Counted from the stretch's first letter, positions 1-14,670 are shown. The stretch is DNA of 64,000 nucleotides from Dolomedes plantarius (GCA_907164885.2 OU015490.1:214475385-214539384), one strand, 5' to 3'. Made by a program: numbers and translations. Notes: generated from the sequence alone by a model not told the origin.

Positions 1-75
<75 letters not shown>
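1..75. repeat. (TA)n microsatellite, runs off the left edge
   Basis: Uninterrupted alternating TA. It abuts the left end of the transposon that follows; a matching (TA)n array lies at the other end of that element, so the element may have inserted into one TA tract. Confidence 0.98.
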
Positions 76-78
<3 letters not shown>

Positions 79-3000
79 GGTGGCCCTTAGCATGTAGGCA
101 AAAAATAAATTTTATTTTTTTATAAGTCTCACCCCCTATTTCTTTTCCTTTTGGGCTAGTAAGTAACTGGTAAAAATTTTGAAAATTTTATTTAATAATA
201 ACACGTGCCGCAAGGGGGGTGAAAATTGAAATAAATGAGTTAAATTCTAAAATTTTTACAATAACACTTTTAATATTTCTGTTTTAATTTTAAAACAAAT
301 ATTTAGTAGTAAAAATAACGGAAATAATGCCTAGAACTGTTTAACCACAAAAACAAAATTTTATAACATTAAACTTCAATTATAAGAGGTTCAGTAATTT
401 TTTGATAATGAAATATTCGAGCAAGATGGAAAAGGGATCCGATAGTCTTTTACGACTTGCAATAGGTATTGCTTTTGCTACTCATCGTGTGCTATAATAT
501 CGTTATATTTGTTATATGTCGGAAATATTTCTTTAGAGCAACGAGTAAAAACGACTTGATTTCCTTTAAAACACTTTAATGGACGAACGCACACAACACC
601 ACACAGCAACTGACATTCTGAAGAGCTAACTAACTAACTAAAAGTTACAGTTACATTATATGCTTCTGGCGCGCGTTAGAATCGCCGTCTAGTGAGGAGG
701 TAGGATGACGCAACAATATTCTTCCATAAGCTTCACACCTCTTTCTGCGATATCATTGACAACTGTGAGGTTTGTGACTACTGTAAGGCCTTGTTAATAA
801 TCAGGAAGAGAATTCCAGATCGCAGGATCACGAACAATAAAATCGGACGATATTTAAAACCGCTTAAAAAATGTGGATGTGCTTTTTGACACAAAGTTGT
901 GTAGTTCTTTGTGTGTGAATTCCGCCCTTTCCTTTAAATCAAAATGTAAACGCTTAGAGTCACAAGTAGTTGATTCTTTTTCTTTAAATGCTTTGGCCAT
1001 CTTTACTTTTTGTTCGACAGGAATTGTGTCATCAAAAACTTCTAAAGCCAGTATTTCTTCAGTAAGATACCACAAATGTCCACAAATTTTTTTGTTGTTT
1101 CTTGGGAAATTTTTTCATTTATTTCATTGTAAAATTAAAGATCTTTTAAAAACACCCAATCCTGGTATGGTGCTTTGCAGGCTAAGGGAGTATTGTACCA
1201 AGCTTTTATGTATATTTTTACAGTAAATATACAAATTTCCCTTATTCCTTTCAATTCCTGCTGAGTCAAATGAAATTGCTTTCGAAAAATAAATATTTTC
1301 AAGCAATAAATAGCTTTTGCCATCCACCTGGCATGGTGAAAAGTACCAGGTAATCGAAATGTAATTTCATTTGCTTCGTGTTCTCCTAAAAATATCACAA
1401 CTAACTACAGCAGCTCTTTGTAATCGTCTCTTGTCTGTTTAATAACAACTTGTGCTTTGGAAAAATGAAGCACAAAATCTATGTCTTTACGGATACTGTT
1501 CACAACAAATTGATCATCAATTCCAACAGTATATTTAGAATTATCTATATTGGCCCAAGCTTATTGAAAACGTTTAAATAATCCTTTTTCGGGTCCAGAC
1601 GACGTACCAATGCATGCTTCAAAAGCAGACTTTAAAACCAATTCATATATATGGTGTCTGCGAGGTAGGTATAAGAGATCTTTACCCAGTTTTGTTCTAA
1701 TAAAACGCAAGCACCTTTTATTCTTCCAGTATTTCACTCAGTGGTGTCACAACACAAGGCTTGCACTGTATCCAAAAGTTTATTTTCAGCAAGCAAGTTG
1801 TAAATAGCTTCTGCCATATCGTCTCCACTGCAAGAATCCAATTGAGGGACTCCTAAAAGATGCTCTTGTCCGTTAGCGGAAATAATTACACGAAGCCTGT
1901 CAAGCTTTTTGTTTCTAGTTATTGATGGAAGCAGCTTTCCATCCCAGTGGACGGGAGTGAACTCTAACTGTAACGTCAGACGTTCATTTCTGATTACTGA
2001 AGCACGCTCGGCATGAAGCTTTTGACGGCATCGCTGTATCGAGGTTCGATTTATAATTAGATCTTCAGTGTTGTGTCCCAAAGCTTCTGCAGTAGCCATT
2101 AAAGTGTGGACAGAGTTTCTGTCACTAAACTTGCATTTTTCAAGAGCTGCTAACAACTTGGAGTTAGTAAGATTAATGTTCCCACGTTTACATTCTTTGG
2201 GAGGACCTGGCTGATTTGTTGGAAACAACGTATCTTCACGGTTAATTTCATTTTCAGATGAACTGACGCTAAAACAAAACCTTTTGTAAATATACTACAA
2301 AATACTGCGTAAAGAATGTAATAATTGGGCAAAAACAAATTTCAAACGTACTTAATGGCTTTTTACTTTCATGACTCTTCGATGTCCAAGTCCATGTCCT
2401 TAATTGTTTCGCTCATTTTTGTATCCTCTTTAATATTTTTTCGTCGCTGTTCTTCTGCACTAAGACGCTTTAGAACTCTTTTTTTTTTCTTTTTCATCAG
2501 TTCTTTTATCAATGCCCCCTAAAACACCAATTCGTCCTTTCTACCTCTGGGAGATGAGAAATTGTCTGTCTTCTTTTATTGTAATAATTTCCAAGGAATT
2601 AGAGTGAACAATATCAAATAGGTCCTCGTGATTTTCTTTAAAATTTTGTTCTTTTTGCTCCTGAGTTTCGCTCTTACTTTTAGAACGTTTTTGAAGCATT
2701 CTCCATTCATTATATAGAGCTTCCAGTTTAACAATGCAATGTTCAGGTTCTCTAAATGGTATTCGTGCTTTTTACCAAAAAAATTACAGTTTCAGAAATT
2801 ACTAAACGAGCACTTTCACAAAGACTTAATTTTGCGCATCTCATATTATAAAATAGTACTTGCAATACTTATTTGTTAGAAGGTAATTTCCTACCTAATA
2901 TTTGATTTGTTTATCTTTCAATCAGATATATATGATTGTAACTCTTTAGCGCCATTTTTAACAAACCATGTGCTACCGCATCGTTTGGAAGACAACGCAA

Positions 3001-3350
3001 TACTGATTATGAATAAGCGCCGTGGTAAGCTTTCCCGATAACCAGGACTGCCGACGCCGCCTGCACAACGTCCCCTATCATGAATCCTACATGCTGGTGG
3101 GTTATACAAAACTATGTTCTAGTGTATATTTGATATTATTCAGTTTATTAACGCGCCTAAAATCTTATTTAATTTTTTCTGTTAAACTTGTGGGAAAAAC
3201 AGTAATTTTTATATAAATGGCAACATTCACAGCCTATGCGGCACCATTTAGAATTACGTGAATGACCCGATTTTTTTTGACCGTTAGTTTTAAGCCAGTT
3301 AGAAAAAACTGAGGGGTGAGACATTAAAAAAACAAAGTTGAAAAATAAGG

Positions 3351-3352
<2 letters not shown>
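76..3352 (-). mobile_element. Decayed DNA transposon of an unnamed family, inserted in (TA)n
   Basis: The segment lies between two (TA)n arrays. Its two outer ends show weak inverted similarity: a CCCTTA-type start, a T-rich run, then GTCTCACCCC (about 126-136 on the left, about 3316-3326 read on the opposite strand on the right). It contains one broken minus-strand gene (690-2844). The arrangement suggests a cut-and-paste element with degenerate terminal inverted repeats and TA target preference; the exact ends are hidden by the microsatellites. No superfamily name can be given with confidence. Confidence 0.6.
690..2844 (-). pseudogene. Broken transposase-like gene, unnamed arthropod/cnidarian TE family
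   Basis: Reading from an ATG at 2844 leftwards, one protein can be followed to about 690. The start reads MRCAKLSLCESARLVI, followed by a frameshift, then an acidic/lysine-rich N-terminal part to about 2340. A likely short intron follows (donor GTACGT near 2350, acceptor TTTTGTTTTAG near 2270). The core then runs in one frame with few stops: HWDGKLLPSI, CDTT-stop-NTG, RRHHIYELVL, HHARWMAKAIYCLKI, WYLTEE, and AERGVKLMEEY near the C-terminus. Lesions seen: TGA 1734-1736, TAA 1561-1563, TAG 1405-1407, TAA 1135-1137, a frameshift near 1080, TAA 854-856 and another near 800. I recognise the family from many arthropod and Hydra predictions but know no accepted name. Motif order resembles an RNase H-fold transposase (D, D, CxxH, RW, E), which is inference. 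Non-functional. Confidence 0.8.

Positions 3353-3402
<50 letters not shown>
3353..3402. repeat. (TA)n microsatellite
   Basis: Pure TA tract at the right edge of the first transposon, grading into TTTATTTAT. Confidence 0.97.
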
Positions 3403-3406
<4 letters not shown>

Positions 3407-3840
3407 TTATCATAGCTTTGTCACAGTCTCTTTGAATTCGAATCCTATCCATCGGATCGTTATAATGATCTAGTTTTGAAGTATGTTACAAAGAAATATT
3501 GGAAAAAATATACAGTATCGCCAAGAAAAAATGTAATATAAGAAAATATATACTTTCAAACATCATGAGTTATCTTCCTCAAAAGGATTACATTGCATAT
3601 TTCCAAAATTGAGGTAAGATTTTTTTACAACGGTGGGAAGATTGAATTTCAAGAACACTAGTCCTGAGGAGATTAACGATATTTAAGTTTATTTTTCTGA
3701 AAGACAATCCTTACTGTATGAATCATGAAATATATCCAAATATGAATCAATGAAAATTTTAGAGAAGTATGATAGTAGTTTTTAATTATAATCACGATTT
3801 TCTAAAAGTGTTTTGCAACAATTTATTCTTAGAATAATGT
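3403..3840. other. AT-rich stretch, nothing recognised
   Basis: No open frame of note, no repeat and no RNA gene seen. Confidence 0.6.
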
Positions 3841-3849
3841 AATAGGCAA

Positions 3850-4900
3850 CATGTGAGTGTGCGGATCTAAATTTATAGGAGAACCACCCAGCCTAAAGGT
3901 GACAACCGATTTATGGCTACGAGGCTTTACGGCGGCAATGAGTGAGGCTTGGCTCCGCATGAACAACACGGGCCATAAAAATAAGAAGAACAGCAGCAAT
4001 AAATCGGAGGGCAAAGATTAAGAAGCAGTTGCATGGGGGGATTGAGAATTATCCCAGGCAAGAATAGGCGTCCAAAATAATTAGAATGCAAGACACATTT
4101 AAGATGTAGCCAATGCGAGTAAAAATCATAAAACATGAACCGACCTATGAACAAGTTGGCTCGTTCCCCAGCCCAATTAAGAGGTAGGGCTAGCGAATCG
4201 GAAGCCAAGAAGGCAAGATCCAATCACAAAAAAGAAAAGACATATATGATGAAGCATTTTAGAGAGAGCCCCCGTTATTAAAAAAAGGACAAGAAACTAA
4301 GCTGCCACAGGGCCGACAAGAGATCCCCTAATTACAAAAAGAACGACAGAAAATAAGATGTTACAGGGCTGATGAGAATTCAAATCAACGAAGGAATGCC
4401 CAGCGTGAGCTCCTTACGAAGAAAGAAACAGTGACGACGTGAAATTACTTGCTTAGCGAAGATCCACAAACTACGACAAAGTGCAGTATAAAAAGATGAG
4501 CCGAAGCAACTACTACTACTAGGCCGCTACCTGAAGGTGTACGCATCCTCTTATAGTGGTTTGAACGCGCCGACGACCGCCGCCAGCCAGTGCTGACTGA
4601 CCCGCGGTACAAGTATGGAACCATTGCAAATCAACGCACGAGAAATACCGGGAGTGATCATCGATCAATGAACTGTTTTTTAGTGTCGAGATAGAAGTCT
4701 TTGGACGAACTTAGTGCTCAAGGTCCTCCAAACATTTCACGAACTGTGGTATCCAAATGGTGGAAACGAGTGCTTCCGATAGCGACAGCGGCCCCATGGG
4801 TGAGCATATTTGCTAATATAATTTCTTTCACATCCCTGCTTATTACATACTTGCCTCTTGACCAAGGGTCGGCATTGCTTAGTATATGCTAATAATACGC
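3850..4900 (+). other. GC-richer block with TATA-like promoter, possible LTR or element 5' region
   Basis: Base composition rises sharply against the flanks. A clean TATAAAAAG at 4487-4495 is followed by a purine-rich stretch and a GC-rich leader with CpGs (4540-4620). Short frames on both strands have no recognisable protein. This could be an LTR with its U3/R region, or another element's promoter. No second copy is visible in the window, so the LTR idea is untested. Alternative: a host promoter or 5' exon. Confidence 0.3.
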
Positions 4901-6200
4901 ATTATAAATTGCAATTGAGTATATGAATCAATAAGGTGTTTGACTATGAATTCGACCAGATGCTAATGTGTGTACATGTAAATATTTATATATGTAAGAA
5001 GAAGAATATGTTTAACCGTCCACACCCGAAGGTTATACGATAAAAATCCGCTAGACACATCGACCCCACAGTAATCTTCCAGTCGGGGCCCACAGGCAGC
5101 CCGGAGGGAACAAATCTGCCCCCAACCACCACCAAGTAGACATTTAATTAATTCCGAATTAAGAATCTGTTTCATTCAGCAACACTGTAGAAAAATAATC
5201 GCTCGCAATACCATAGCTAAACAATGATTAAGCTAAATTAATTTTATCATTACACTTTGTAAAGCATTATATCCCAAATATCCTAGCCCTTGTTCCTGGT
5301 TGCACCCAACTTTGGCCGAATTATATTTTCCTTTCATTTTTTCCCATTTTTTCCTTCCTCACATTTCCCCTTTTTTTATTTCCTTTTCTTTTACAATAAT
5401 ACAATTACACATAGTGTACACTAAAACAATTATACACAATATACATTGCAATAATACAACTATCCATAATATACAATAATACAATGCAGTAACAATAATA
5501 CTGTTAATACAAATATATAACAATACAAATATATTATATACCGATGCATATGTAGCAACAGATATACGACAATATATATAGTAGTACCGTCACGGTAACA
5601 CAGCAGTAGTAGCTATTACATAAATATTACTATATCTTTTATATTAGTACACTAATTACATACACATAGCAACTTGATTTGGGTAGAAAATGCAACACTA
5701 TTTAAGTACACAATACAACCATTTAGATTCACAATGCAACATAATCTAGATATTCAATGCTGCAGTTTTATATTTCAGTACAACAATCAATTTGCACTAC
5801 GCTACCATTTATGCACACCTTACTAATTTAATAATAATACAATACGCCATTGAAGATAAAACACATTGTTGTGCGGTAGAAGCGATACACCTCCTTTTAG
5901 TCGCTTATTATAACAAAGTAAACACAATGAAGCTCAGTTTAAATATATTATTCTACTGTTTTGAATCCCATTACATCAACACTAACACACGATATTAATA
6001 AATAATACCCTATCACATTTCCAAATGGAATATACACAAATGGACATGGTACTAACAATTTACTCAATACACTGTTGAAATACACAAATCTCAATTCCAG
6101 GACCAGTAGCTTAGAAGATACAAAAACAACAATAAAAAGAAACACAAGAAGCAACTAAATTACCCAATGTCTGTGTATTTACAATGTCTGTTTATTTACA
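4901..6200. other. AT-rich, low-complexity stretch
   Basis: Contains a GC-richer patch at 5018-5130 of unknown origin and long runs of AC/AT-rich low complexity (5395-6000) built from variants of ACAATACAAT. No gene supported. Confidence 0.5.
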
Positions 6201-6204
6201 TATA

Positions 6205-7140
6205 TATGTCTGCGTATTCTCAACGTTTTGAGACTCTATCAACCGATCTATTTGGACCTCTGCTTGAAAGACCAAATGGAAAAAGAGGGATATTCATTGT
6301 ATAAGATAGCTTCACAAGATTGGTTGAAATTTTTGCTTTCACTCACGCCACCGCTAAAGAGTGCGACATAATACTGACTGAAGAAGTCATATTACGATAT
6401 GGTCGGCCCGGAAGATTGATTAGTGACCATGGCAACCAATTTGTAAGTTCAGTTATGCAACAACTTTGTTTTTTTTTAAAATATCGATCAAGACCTAACA
6501 CCTGCATACCATACACAGGCAAGTCCCATCGAGAGGAAAAACCGCGATCTTAAACCATGAATTGCTATCCTTGTAAAAGACCTGCAATTCGTTTTGTACT
6601 GAACAGTGTAAAGTGCCTTACCACCGGTAAAACTGGTGCTTACCTGCAATTTGGACGAGAAATGCGAACAATTGATGATGTCACTAACAACTTCCGACCA
6701 ATTATAGATACTGAAAATTTCGTACCTATGATCACCACTTATCGAAAAAGATTGGCAAACATTTCAAGCGAATCCGTGATATTATTCAAATAAAAGAAGA
6801 TGAGAGAAAGATTTATGCTGATAAATGTAGCCACAGAGCACCTCAGTATCAACCAGATGGTAAAGTATGGATAACTCTCCATCCCCTCAGTAGAGCTGTT
6901 ATAAATACAACCAAAAATACAACCAAAATATACAACCAAATAAGATATAAATACAACCAAATGCATGCATAAAAGAGACACGCCATGCCTAATTGTGACT
7001 CAGCGTTTTCCCACTACTTATGAAGTGGCCTGTCCAAACATTCCTGGTGTAGTTCTTGGACCCTACCATACATCTGCCCTTCGTCTGTGAAAATACAATG
7101 TTACCACTCCAGTCATGCCTCGTAGAAAACGAGATAGGCC
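6205..7140 (+). pseudogene. Ty3/gypsy-type retrotransposon integrase, decayed 3' part of pol
   Basis: The integrase catalytic core is recognisable in pieces. The first conserved acidic block (STDLFGPLL) is near 6235, the second (LISDHGNQFVS) at about 6415-6450, and the glutamate block (SPIERKNRDLKP) near 6525-6557 lies in a different frame. A TAA interrupts 6301-6303. The downstream linker region (6590-6790) and a C-terminal piece near 7060-7130 (YHTSALRL, MPRRKRDRP) follow with further frameshifts and stops. Gag, protease, reverse transcriptase and RNase H are absent upstream, so only the 3' end of pol survives. It integrates element cDNA in intact relatives; this copy cannot encode a full protein. 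Confidence 0.85.
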
Positions 7141-7321
7141 ATAAGCTGTGAATTCTACTGGCTCCTCATCGAAGACGATTTCTCGGTACGAGACGGGGGT
7201 GTAACGAATGATGAAGGAAAATACAGAGCTTCTTGGCGGAATTACAGGAATTTTAGTACGATTGGTGACATCTGGAGAGTCAATCAAATTTGACCTCTGA
7301 GGCGTTGTTGTCATTTCCGGT

Positions 7322-7582
7322 TCTAGAAGAAATCCGTATTATTTCCTGGTCTACAACAATCCCGAATGTCGCCAAATATATATAAGCAACCCAAAATTAT
7401 ATCTGTGTGTCAGTCTCCAGGTCTTGTACTAGTACCACGCTGTGCTACTCATACCTGTTTTTATTAATGTTCTTTTGCCTTTTAGTAAAATTTTCTGTTT
7501 TGCTGCTCGTAGTTTAAATTAAATAAAGTTTGAGCTAGTCCACAATATTTTATTATTATTATTTTCTGCTAACGAGTTACAA
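7322..7582 (+). mobile_element. Putative 3' LTR of the decayed Ty3-type element
   Basis: Directly follows the integrase C-terminal remnant. It holds a TATA-like run (7375-7385), a transcript-like leader and an AATAAA at 7522-7527, and ends in CGAGTTACAACA just before the CA repeat. Boundaries are approximate because no 5' partner LTR is visible. Confidence 0.4.
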
Positions 7583-7624
7583 CACACCCACGCGCACACG
7601 CACACACACACACACACACACACG

Positions 7625-7675
<51 letters not shown>

Positions 7676-7676
7676 T
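7583..7676. repeat. Compound (CA)n(TA)n microsatellite
   Basis: CA units with CG variants to about 7648, then TA units to about 7675. Confidence 0.97.
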
Positions 7677-8355
7677 CGAGCTGTTTTCGAGCCTATGTCG
7701 TACAATTTCCAGCGAATTCCGCAAGGATATATGTGATACCCGTTTAATCCTTATATTCAGTTAACGGATAACTATTACAAAACTTGCAAAAATAGTGCCT
7801 TTATGCATGTGATTGAGACGGTGCCGCATATCTAAAACATCGATTTCATTAGGATACACATTTTCTCTACGTCCTGAAGGTTTTTATCAATACAATACAT
7901 ACTTATTCATGGATAGGCACTCTTATCATACTTTATTCTGATTATTACACTAGATGGAGATAACATAAGATGTTATCGTTTCGCGGAAGTGAGTATGAGC
8001 ATTCATTGTTCAGAGCTATGTTCAGTATGACGTAAAAGTCTGAAATCAATACCGTACTGGATTCAATGCATCATTATCCCTCGAACAGGAAGTATAACTT
8101 GATATTTGCCTGAACTTTGTAAAAGCATTCTTGATCATCCAAACTCAAACATTCCTTTTATATAATTCAATTTTGCTAACAGTTGACAACATTATTAGTA
8201 TTATTATTTTATTGTTATTATTACCTTTATTTCAATATTATTACGTTTTCATTTACACGTCAGTTTTTCACATCATTACATTTACATGTCAGTTTCTTTT
8301 CTTCGGTATGTCCATGTCTTATTAAAATAATATATCAGTTCAGTTAATTTTGCCA

Positions 8356-8392
<37 letters not shown>

Positions 8393-9395
8393 GTTATCAT
8401 CATAAACTGACTACGTATTCATATAAATTTACGAACCAGTTTCTCGTATTTATCTATGACTAATGACGAGCTTCACAAACAGTGGAATGCAAAAAAAAAG
8501 TAAAATGCCGTAGGGCTGTATAAGTTGCTGATCTATAAGAAAAAGAAGAGTGCAGGGTGCACGTCGTTCGCATTAACGAAAATGACACACTGTGTTAACA
8601 GTTTATTTATAATAGATCAGAAAATACACCATAACATATCGATATATTTTTTAGAACAACAACAACAATGCCATTTATTGGTATTAGAACAGCACGTAGC
8701 GGTTGACAAGGCAACCAACCAAGGAGGAAATTGCTCTTGGGAGCGCACACCTAAGTCTTACTATTCCCTTTTTTCTAAATTTACATTTTATTACTTTTTT
8801 TATTTCTCTATATTATAACGTAGGATTTAATAATTAGTTACCAGAAATTCTTATTATTTTACTACATATTTTGCAGTCTATGATATTCAGAATATTACAA
8901 TAGTTTCATCGCTATTTTTCCTCTACTCAAACTTTCCACACGTGGTAACTGTTTTCTATTCGTATCGTGAAATTTTCTTTAATAAATTAACGAAAAATTT
9001 TATTTTTAATTACTTTTGTGTTGAATTACCTAGAAAAAAATTGAGATATATTAATATGGATTCAATTATGTAGTTATTTGTATAATAGTATTCCTTTTAA
9101 TTGCAATGTAATTCTATACAAAAGAATATTTATGTCACTGATGATAAAATTTAAATGAAATACAAGAGGAATTTTAAATAATATTAACAATATTACTAAG
9201 TATTACATATGTATTACTTTCAAAGGAATATATTTAATAATTACCGTCGGTGATTACGTTTAAGAGTAGCCAAAAAATATTTTCTTAATCCCCCTTGTAA
9301 GGAGTAAAAAACACGTTTTCTTTTTATTTATTTCCAGTATAATAATTCGAAAAAAAGGAAATTAATCGTCAGTTTACTTAAAGAAAACAGTCTTC
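7677..9395. other. AT-rich stretch, no gene recognised
   Basis: Only short frames with no family signature. Contains the (ATT)n repeat annotated separately. Confidence 0.5.
8355..8393. repeat. (ATT)n microsatellite
   Basis: About 13 ATT units, ending at TTGTTATC. Confidence 0.95.
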
Positions 9396-9413
9396 GGGGG
9401 GGGGGGGGGGGGG
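9396..9413. repeat. Homopolymer G run (18 nt)
   Basis: Eighteen consecutive G in otherwise AT-rich DNA; length is prone to sequencing error. Confidence 0.95.
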
Positions 9414-10891
9414 AAATTCCTTTTAGTAAATTTATTTAGTTTAATAACAAAACAATCTCTGAAGATGACACAGGTGTACCGTAATTTGAAAAATTAATGT
9501 TTTTTGGTGCATTACACTTCAATGATAAAATAAATCTATAAAACCACAGAGGGAAAAATAGCACTTTTCTTAAATTATTTTTTTTTATTTTTTTTAATTG
9601 GATAGAAATCCAAAACCTATAGCTGATAAGCATTCGATCCAAAATACACCTTAATACTGATTTTCCATTTTAATCGGAATTGGTGATAACTTTGCAAGCT
9701 TAAAAATAAGTAATTAAGCGAGCAATGCCTAGACATATCCTTCCCGTGTTTTCTTTTACGATGTCATAAAACTCCCAGTTTCGAGTTATATCACGTAATC
9801 TGTTTCAGATTTTATTTTGAGATCAGAACTCTCATGCATAACTTAATTTTAGGAGTAATTTCGGGTAAATTGTTTTTCGGCGCCGTCAAGGTAAATATTT
9901 TTCTAAAAATGGAGTTAAATGATACGACGATAGTTTAATGATAATATTTACTGAACTTGAAAACAGAAACTCTTTAGGGCTGCTCGTTAAATGTTAAATA
10001 TCAGAAGAATTTATGCTCACCAATTACATATATTTTTTTATACCTTTTTTTTATTGCAAACTTGTTTCGAGGGAAAAACAGTTATATTTTTAAAACTTTG
10101 AATTATTGTGAGATACTATTCAATGATTTTTTCATATATATATATATATATTCGAAAATGTTGTTGCGAATTTAAATTTTAATTAGTATAAAATTTAATT
10201 AGCACAAAAATAGTATGCAATTTAGCTGCAATCCGCATGCAATTAAATGTATTAAATAATGTGATTATTAAGTTATTATCTGTAATTCACTGTCGATAAT
10301 GGAAACCAATTTTAAAGGTTAATAACTTTTGTCGGTTGTCATTTTAAAAACTCATATGAATCTCTTTAGACAAAACACATGTAAATGTACACTCTAACAA
10401 ATTGAGTTAAATAAGAAATACCAATAAACTAAGATTTGATAAGCTTATTTTATATTTACTTCCTATATGATTTTATTAGAAAACTCAATTGAAAAGTTAG
10501 ATTTTTGTAACATGATTTTGAAAATTACCCATGTAATTTAGCATTATAGAAATAATTACATGATAAGACCTGAAGCAAACAAAACTGCAGCAGGAAAGAT
10601 CTCGAGCAATTATACTTATTAGTCAGGAAACTGGCGTATTCTTTGTAAATAATAGTAATATTGTAAAATAATCAGTTATTTGGTTTTTTAAACTACCAAT
10701 ATGTTTTCTGTAACAGAATGTTTTCTCAGACTTTAGAAGCGAAACGTAATTTACTTATGAAAAGCCATGAACTAAAGTTATCACAGAGTCATTAACACAA
10801 AGCTTCTTCATAATATAAATTACCTTACACACATGCACACACAAAGAATTTCTCTCAAAATACTATTCTTCATCATTCTACATGTGTTTTT
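9414..10891. other. AT-rich stretch, nothing recognised
   Basis: Short TA run at 10134-10151. No coding or RNA feature supported. Confidence 0.5.
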
Positions 10892-11025
10892 AAGTGTGAT
10901 TTGTCTTACATGCTTTGATTTAAAGCAAGGTATCATGTGATACGAATACTTGCAAATCAAGTGTGATTTGACGTACATGCTTTGATTTAGAGCAAGGTAT
11001 CATGTGATACGAATAGTTGCAAATC
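10892..11025 (+). repeat. Two tandem copies of a 67-bp unit
   Basis: Units start with AAGTGTGATTTG at 10892 and 10959 and differ at a few positions. Each unit contains GTATCA-TG-TGATAC, a 6-bp inverted repeat around two bases. Confidence 0.9.
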
Positions 11026-11199
11026 AAGTATTGGCCACCAAAGCATTGAATGCAAAAACATCATAAATCACACTCACAAATCTCAAGTTAAATTGAAGAT
11101 ACTTCCTCTAGTTGACTAAGACATTTTTGTGGTATGCGAAAGACAAACCGAATGGTTCACATTAGATTTTTCATATTTAACATCCCAGTTTAACAGTCT

Positions 11200-12095
11200 T
11201 AAGATATATTTTCGGGGGGTAATTTCAAACTTATGACATAAGTAGCACGAGTGTTTATGTGAGGGAAACACACTTTCCGATGACTGAAAAATATAGTTAG
11301 TATGAAATTGCTTATAAATTCCCTATTTGGTGAAATTCCTTGCGTTCAGGCATTGTAACTCCTTCACAGAGTATTAAATTTTAATAGAGATGAAATTCAT
11401 GTCAGTGCAGGTAATGAAGGGAGTAACTGTGATTTTCTTAGGGGAGTTACAGAATGCCCCCTCTTCGGCGTCAGTTGCCCCCACCTGCAGGTGGTCCCGC
11501 TAGAAACTAGACTCTAGCGGTTAGAAAGCCAAGTGGGTCATTTGAGGGTGACCTACTCTTATACCTTCTGGAGTAAGGGAGAGCCCATTAAACAGCACAC
11601 GGCCTCACCAACCAATGTTCCTCTTAAGGTGGGCAAGCACATTCTCCAGCGGGAGCACGTGGAGGTGGGTGCAACCATCGCCAAACACAGTGCATCCCAC
11701 AAATCCTCATGGAGAAAGAAGTAACATATTAGTGTCCCTGAGTTAATTTCTGAATCTTCTGAACTCTTGTGTATGCAGGACTGCTTGCAGCGGACATGCA
11801 TTTTCAGCCAATCTTGCTATATGCCTTCAGGTGGGTCGGCTCAACTTTTTGGGTTTACTTTATATATGCCCTGCTATTATACGATCAAATTTTGGGTAGT
11901 GAGAATTTATAATAAAAGGGATTAATTGCAGAGATTTCCATTTTCACCCACTTAGAATTTTTTTCTAGTAATTTTAAACTTTTAACGTAAGGAGCACTGG
12001 TGTTTATTTGAGTGAAACAAGCTTTCATCTGGATGAAATCTACAGTTAGTATGAAATTTCTTGTGAATTCCCTATTTTCCGGAAATCTGTCATGC
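11200..12095 (+). repeat. Diverged direct duplication flanking a GC-richer insert
   Basis: 11219-11345 and about 11965-12095 share the same order of words: TAATTT.AAACTT, GCAC..GTGTTTAT.TGAG.GAAACA, AGTTAGTATGAAATT and AATTCCCTATTT. The DNA between them (about 11400-11880) is GC-richer and unlike the flanks, with no recognised protein. It may be an unrecognised mobile element with long direct repeats, or an ordinary duplication. Confidence 0.55.
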
Positions 12096-12381
12096 AAATG
12101 CGAGCGTGCCGGTGCCAAAATACGTTGTTTAACGTCTGCGATCCGTTCTGTTTAAGGCGGGTGAGGATAGTTAATAAGATCGTGTAACGTCTGTGTATTT
12201 GAGAATTTCTAGAACGGTCAAAAATAAACATAAAATTTCACCAGGAATTTCCTATTTCTGACTCCCACATTTTTGAAAGTCGCTGGTACGGGAGTGGCGG
12301 GGAAAGAACGATGCGGGAAGGCAACGGGATGAAGGTTCTAGAGTGTTTTCTAGTTGTGAGTATACACCATAATTTGGTCCG

Positions 12382-12750
12382 GTGAACTTCAAAGTTTGGT
12401 TATCGAGGCGTTTACATAACAACCATTTTTTAATCGTGACACAGAGGGCAGTTAGAAAGCTTCGGGCTACAACTAATGTCGTTGCCGACTTAAAAGAAAT
12501 TCTTCGATGGGTTTCAGTCGTGAGCACGAGTGTGGAACCAAGTGGTTATCCTTGGACCATTAGAACACTTGAAAATGTGCAACGAATCTATGACTCTTTT
12601 TTTCGTGAGTGAGTTGCCGTCATTCCTCCAGAGATGACCAATAAAGTGATGGAAAACTTTAAAGAACGGCTTCGTCAGAGCATCACAAATAACGGGGGCC
12701 ACATGAGTATTGTTTTTTTAGAACCTAGTGGGGTAAAACTAGCTCTTTAG
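12382..12750 (+). pseudogene. Scrap of a transposase-like gene with a large internal deletion
   Basis: An N-terminal-type piece ending TIRTLENVQRIYDSFF (to about 12604) is followed, after a TGA, by IPPEMTNKVMENFKERLRQ (12614-12680). The first piece resembles the start of a helix-turn-helix domain seen in arthropod transposase-like genes (the type called DUF4817). The second resembles the C-terminal end of the same proteins. If so, the catalytic middle is gone and the ends are abutted. Identification is by eye only. Confidence 0.4.
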
Positions 12751-14650
<1,900 letters not shown>

Positions 14651-14670
14651 AAAATATTTTCTACAAATCT

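Noticed and set aside
3829..4223. Minus-strand frames of 61 and 98 codons
   Set aside because: Cys/Leu-rich reading of a purine-rich plus strand with no family signature; more likely chance within a GC-richer block.
7063..7314. 83-codon minus-strand frame
   Set aside because: Shadow of the plus-strand Ty3 C-terminal remnant.
10892..11025. CRISPR-like array
   Set aside because: Only two adjacent units without spacers, in a eukaryotic context.
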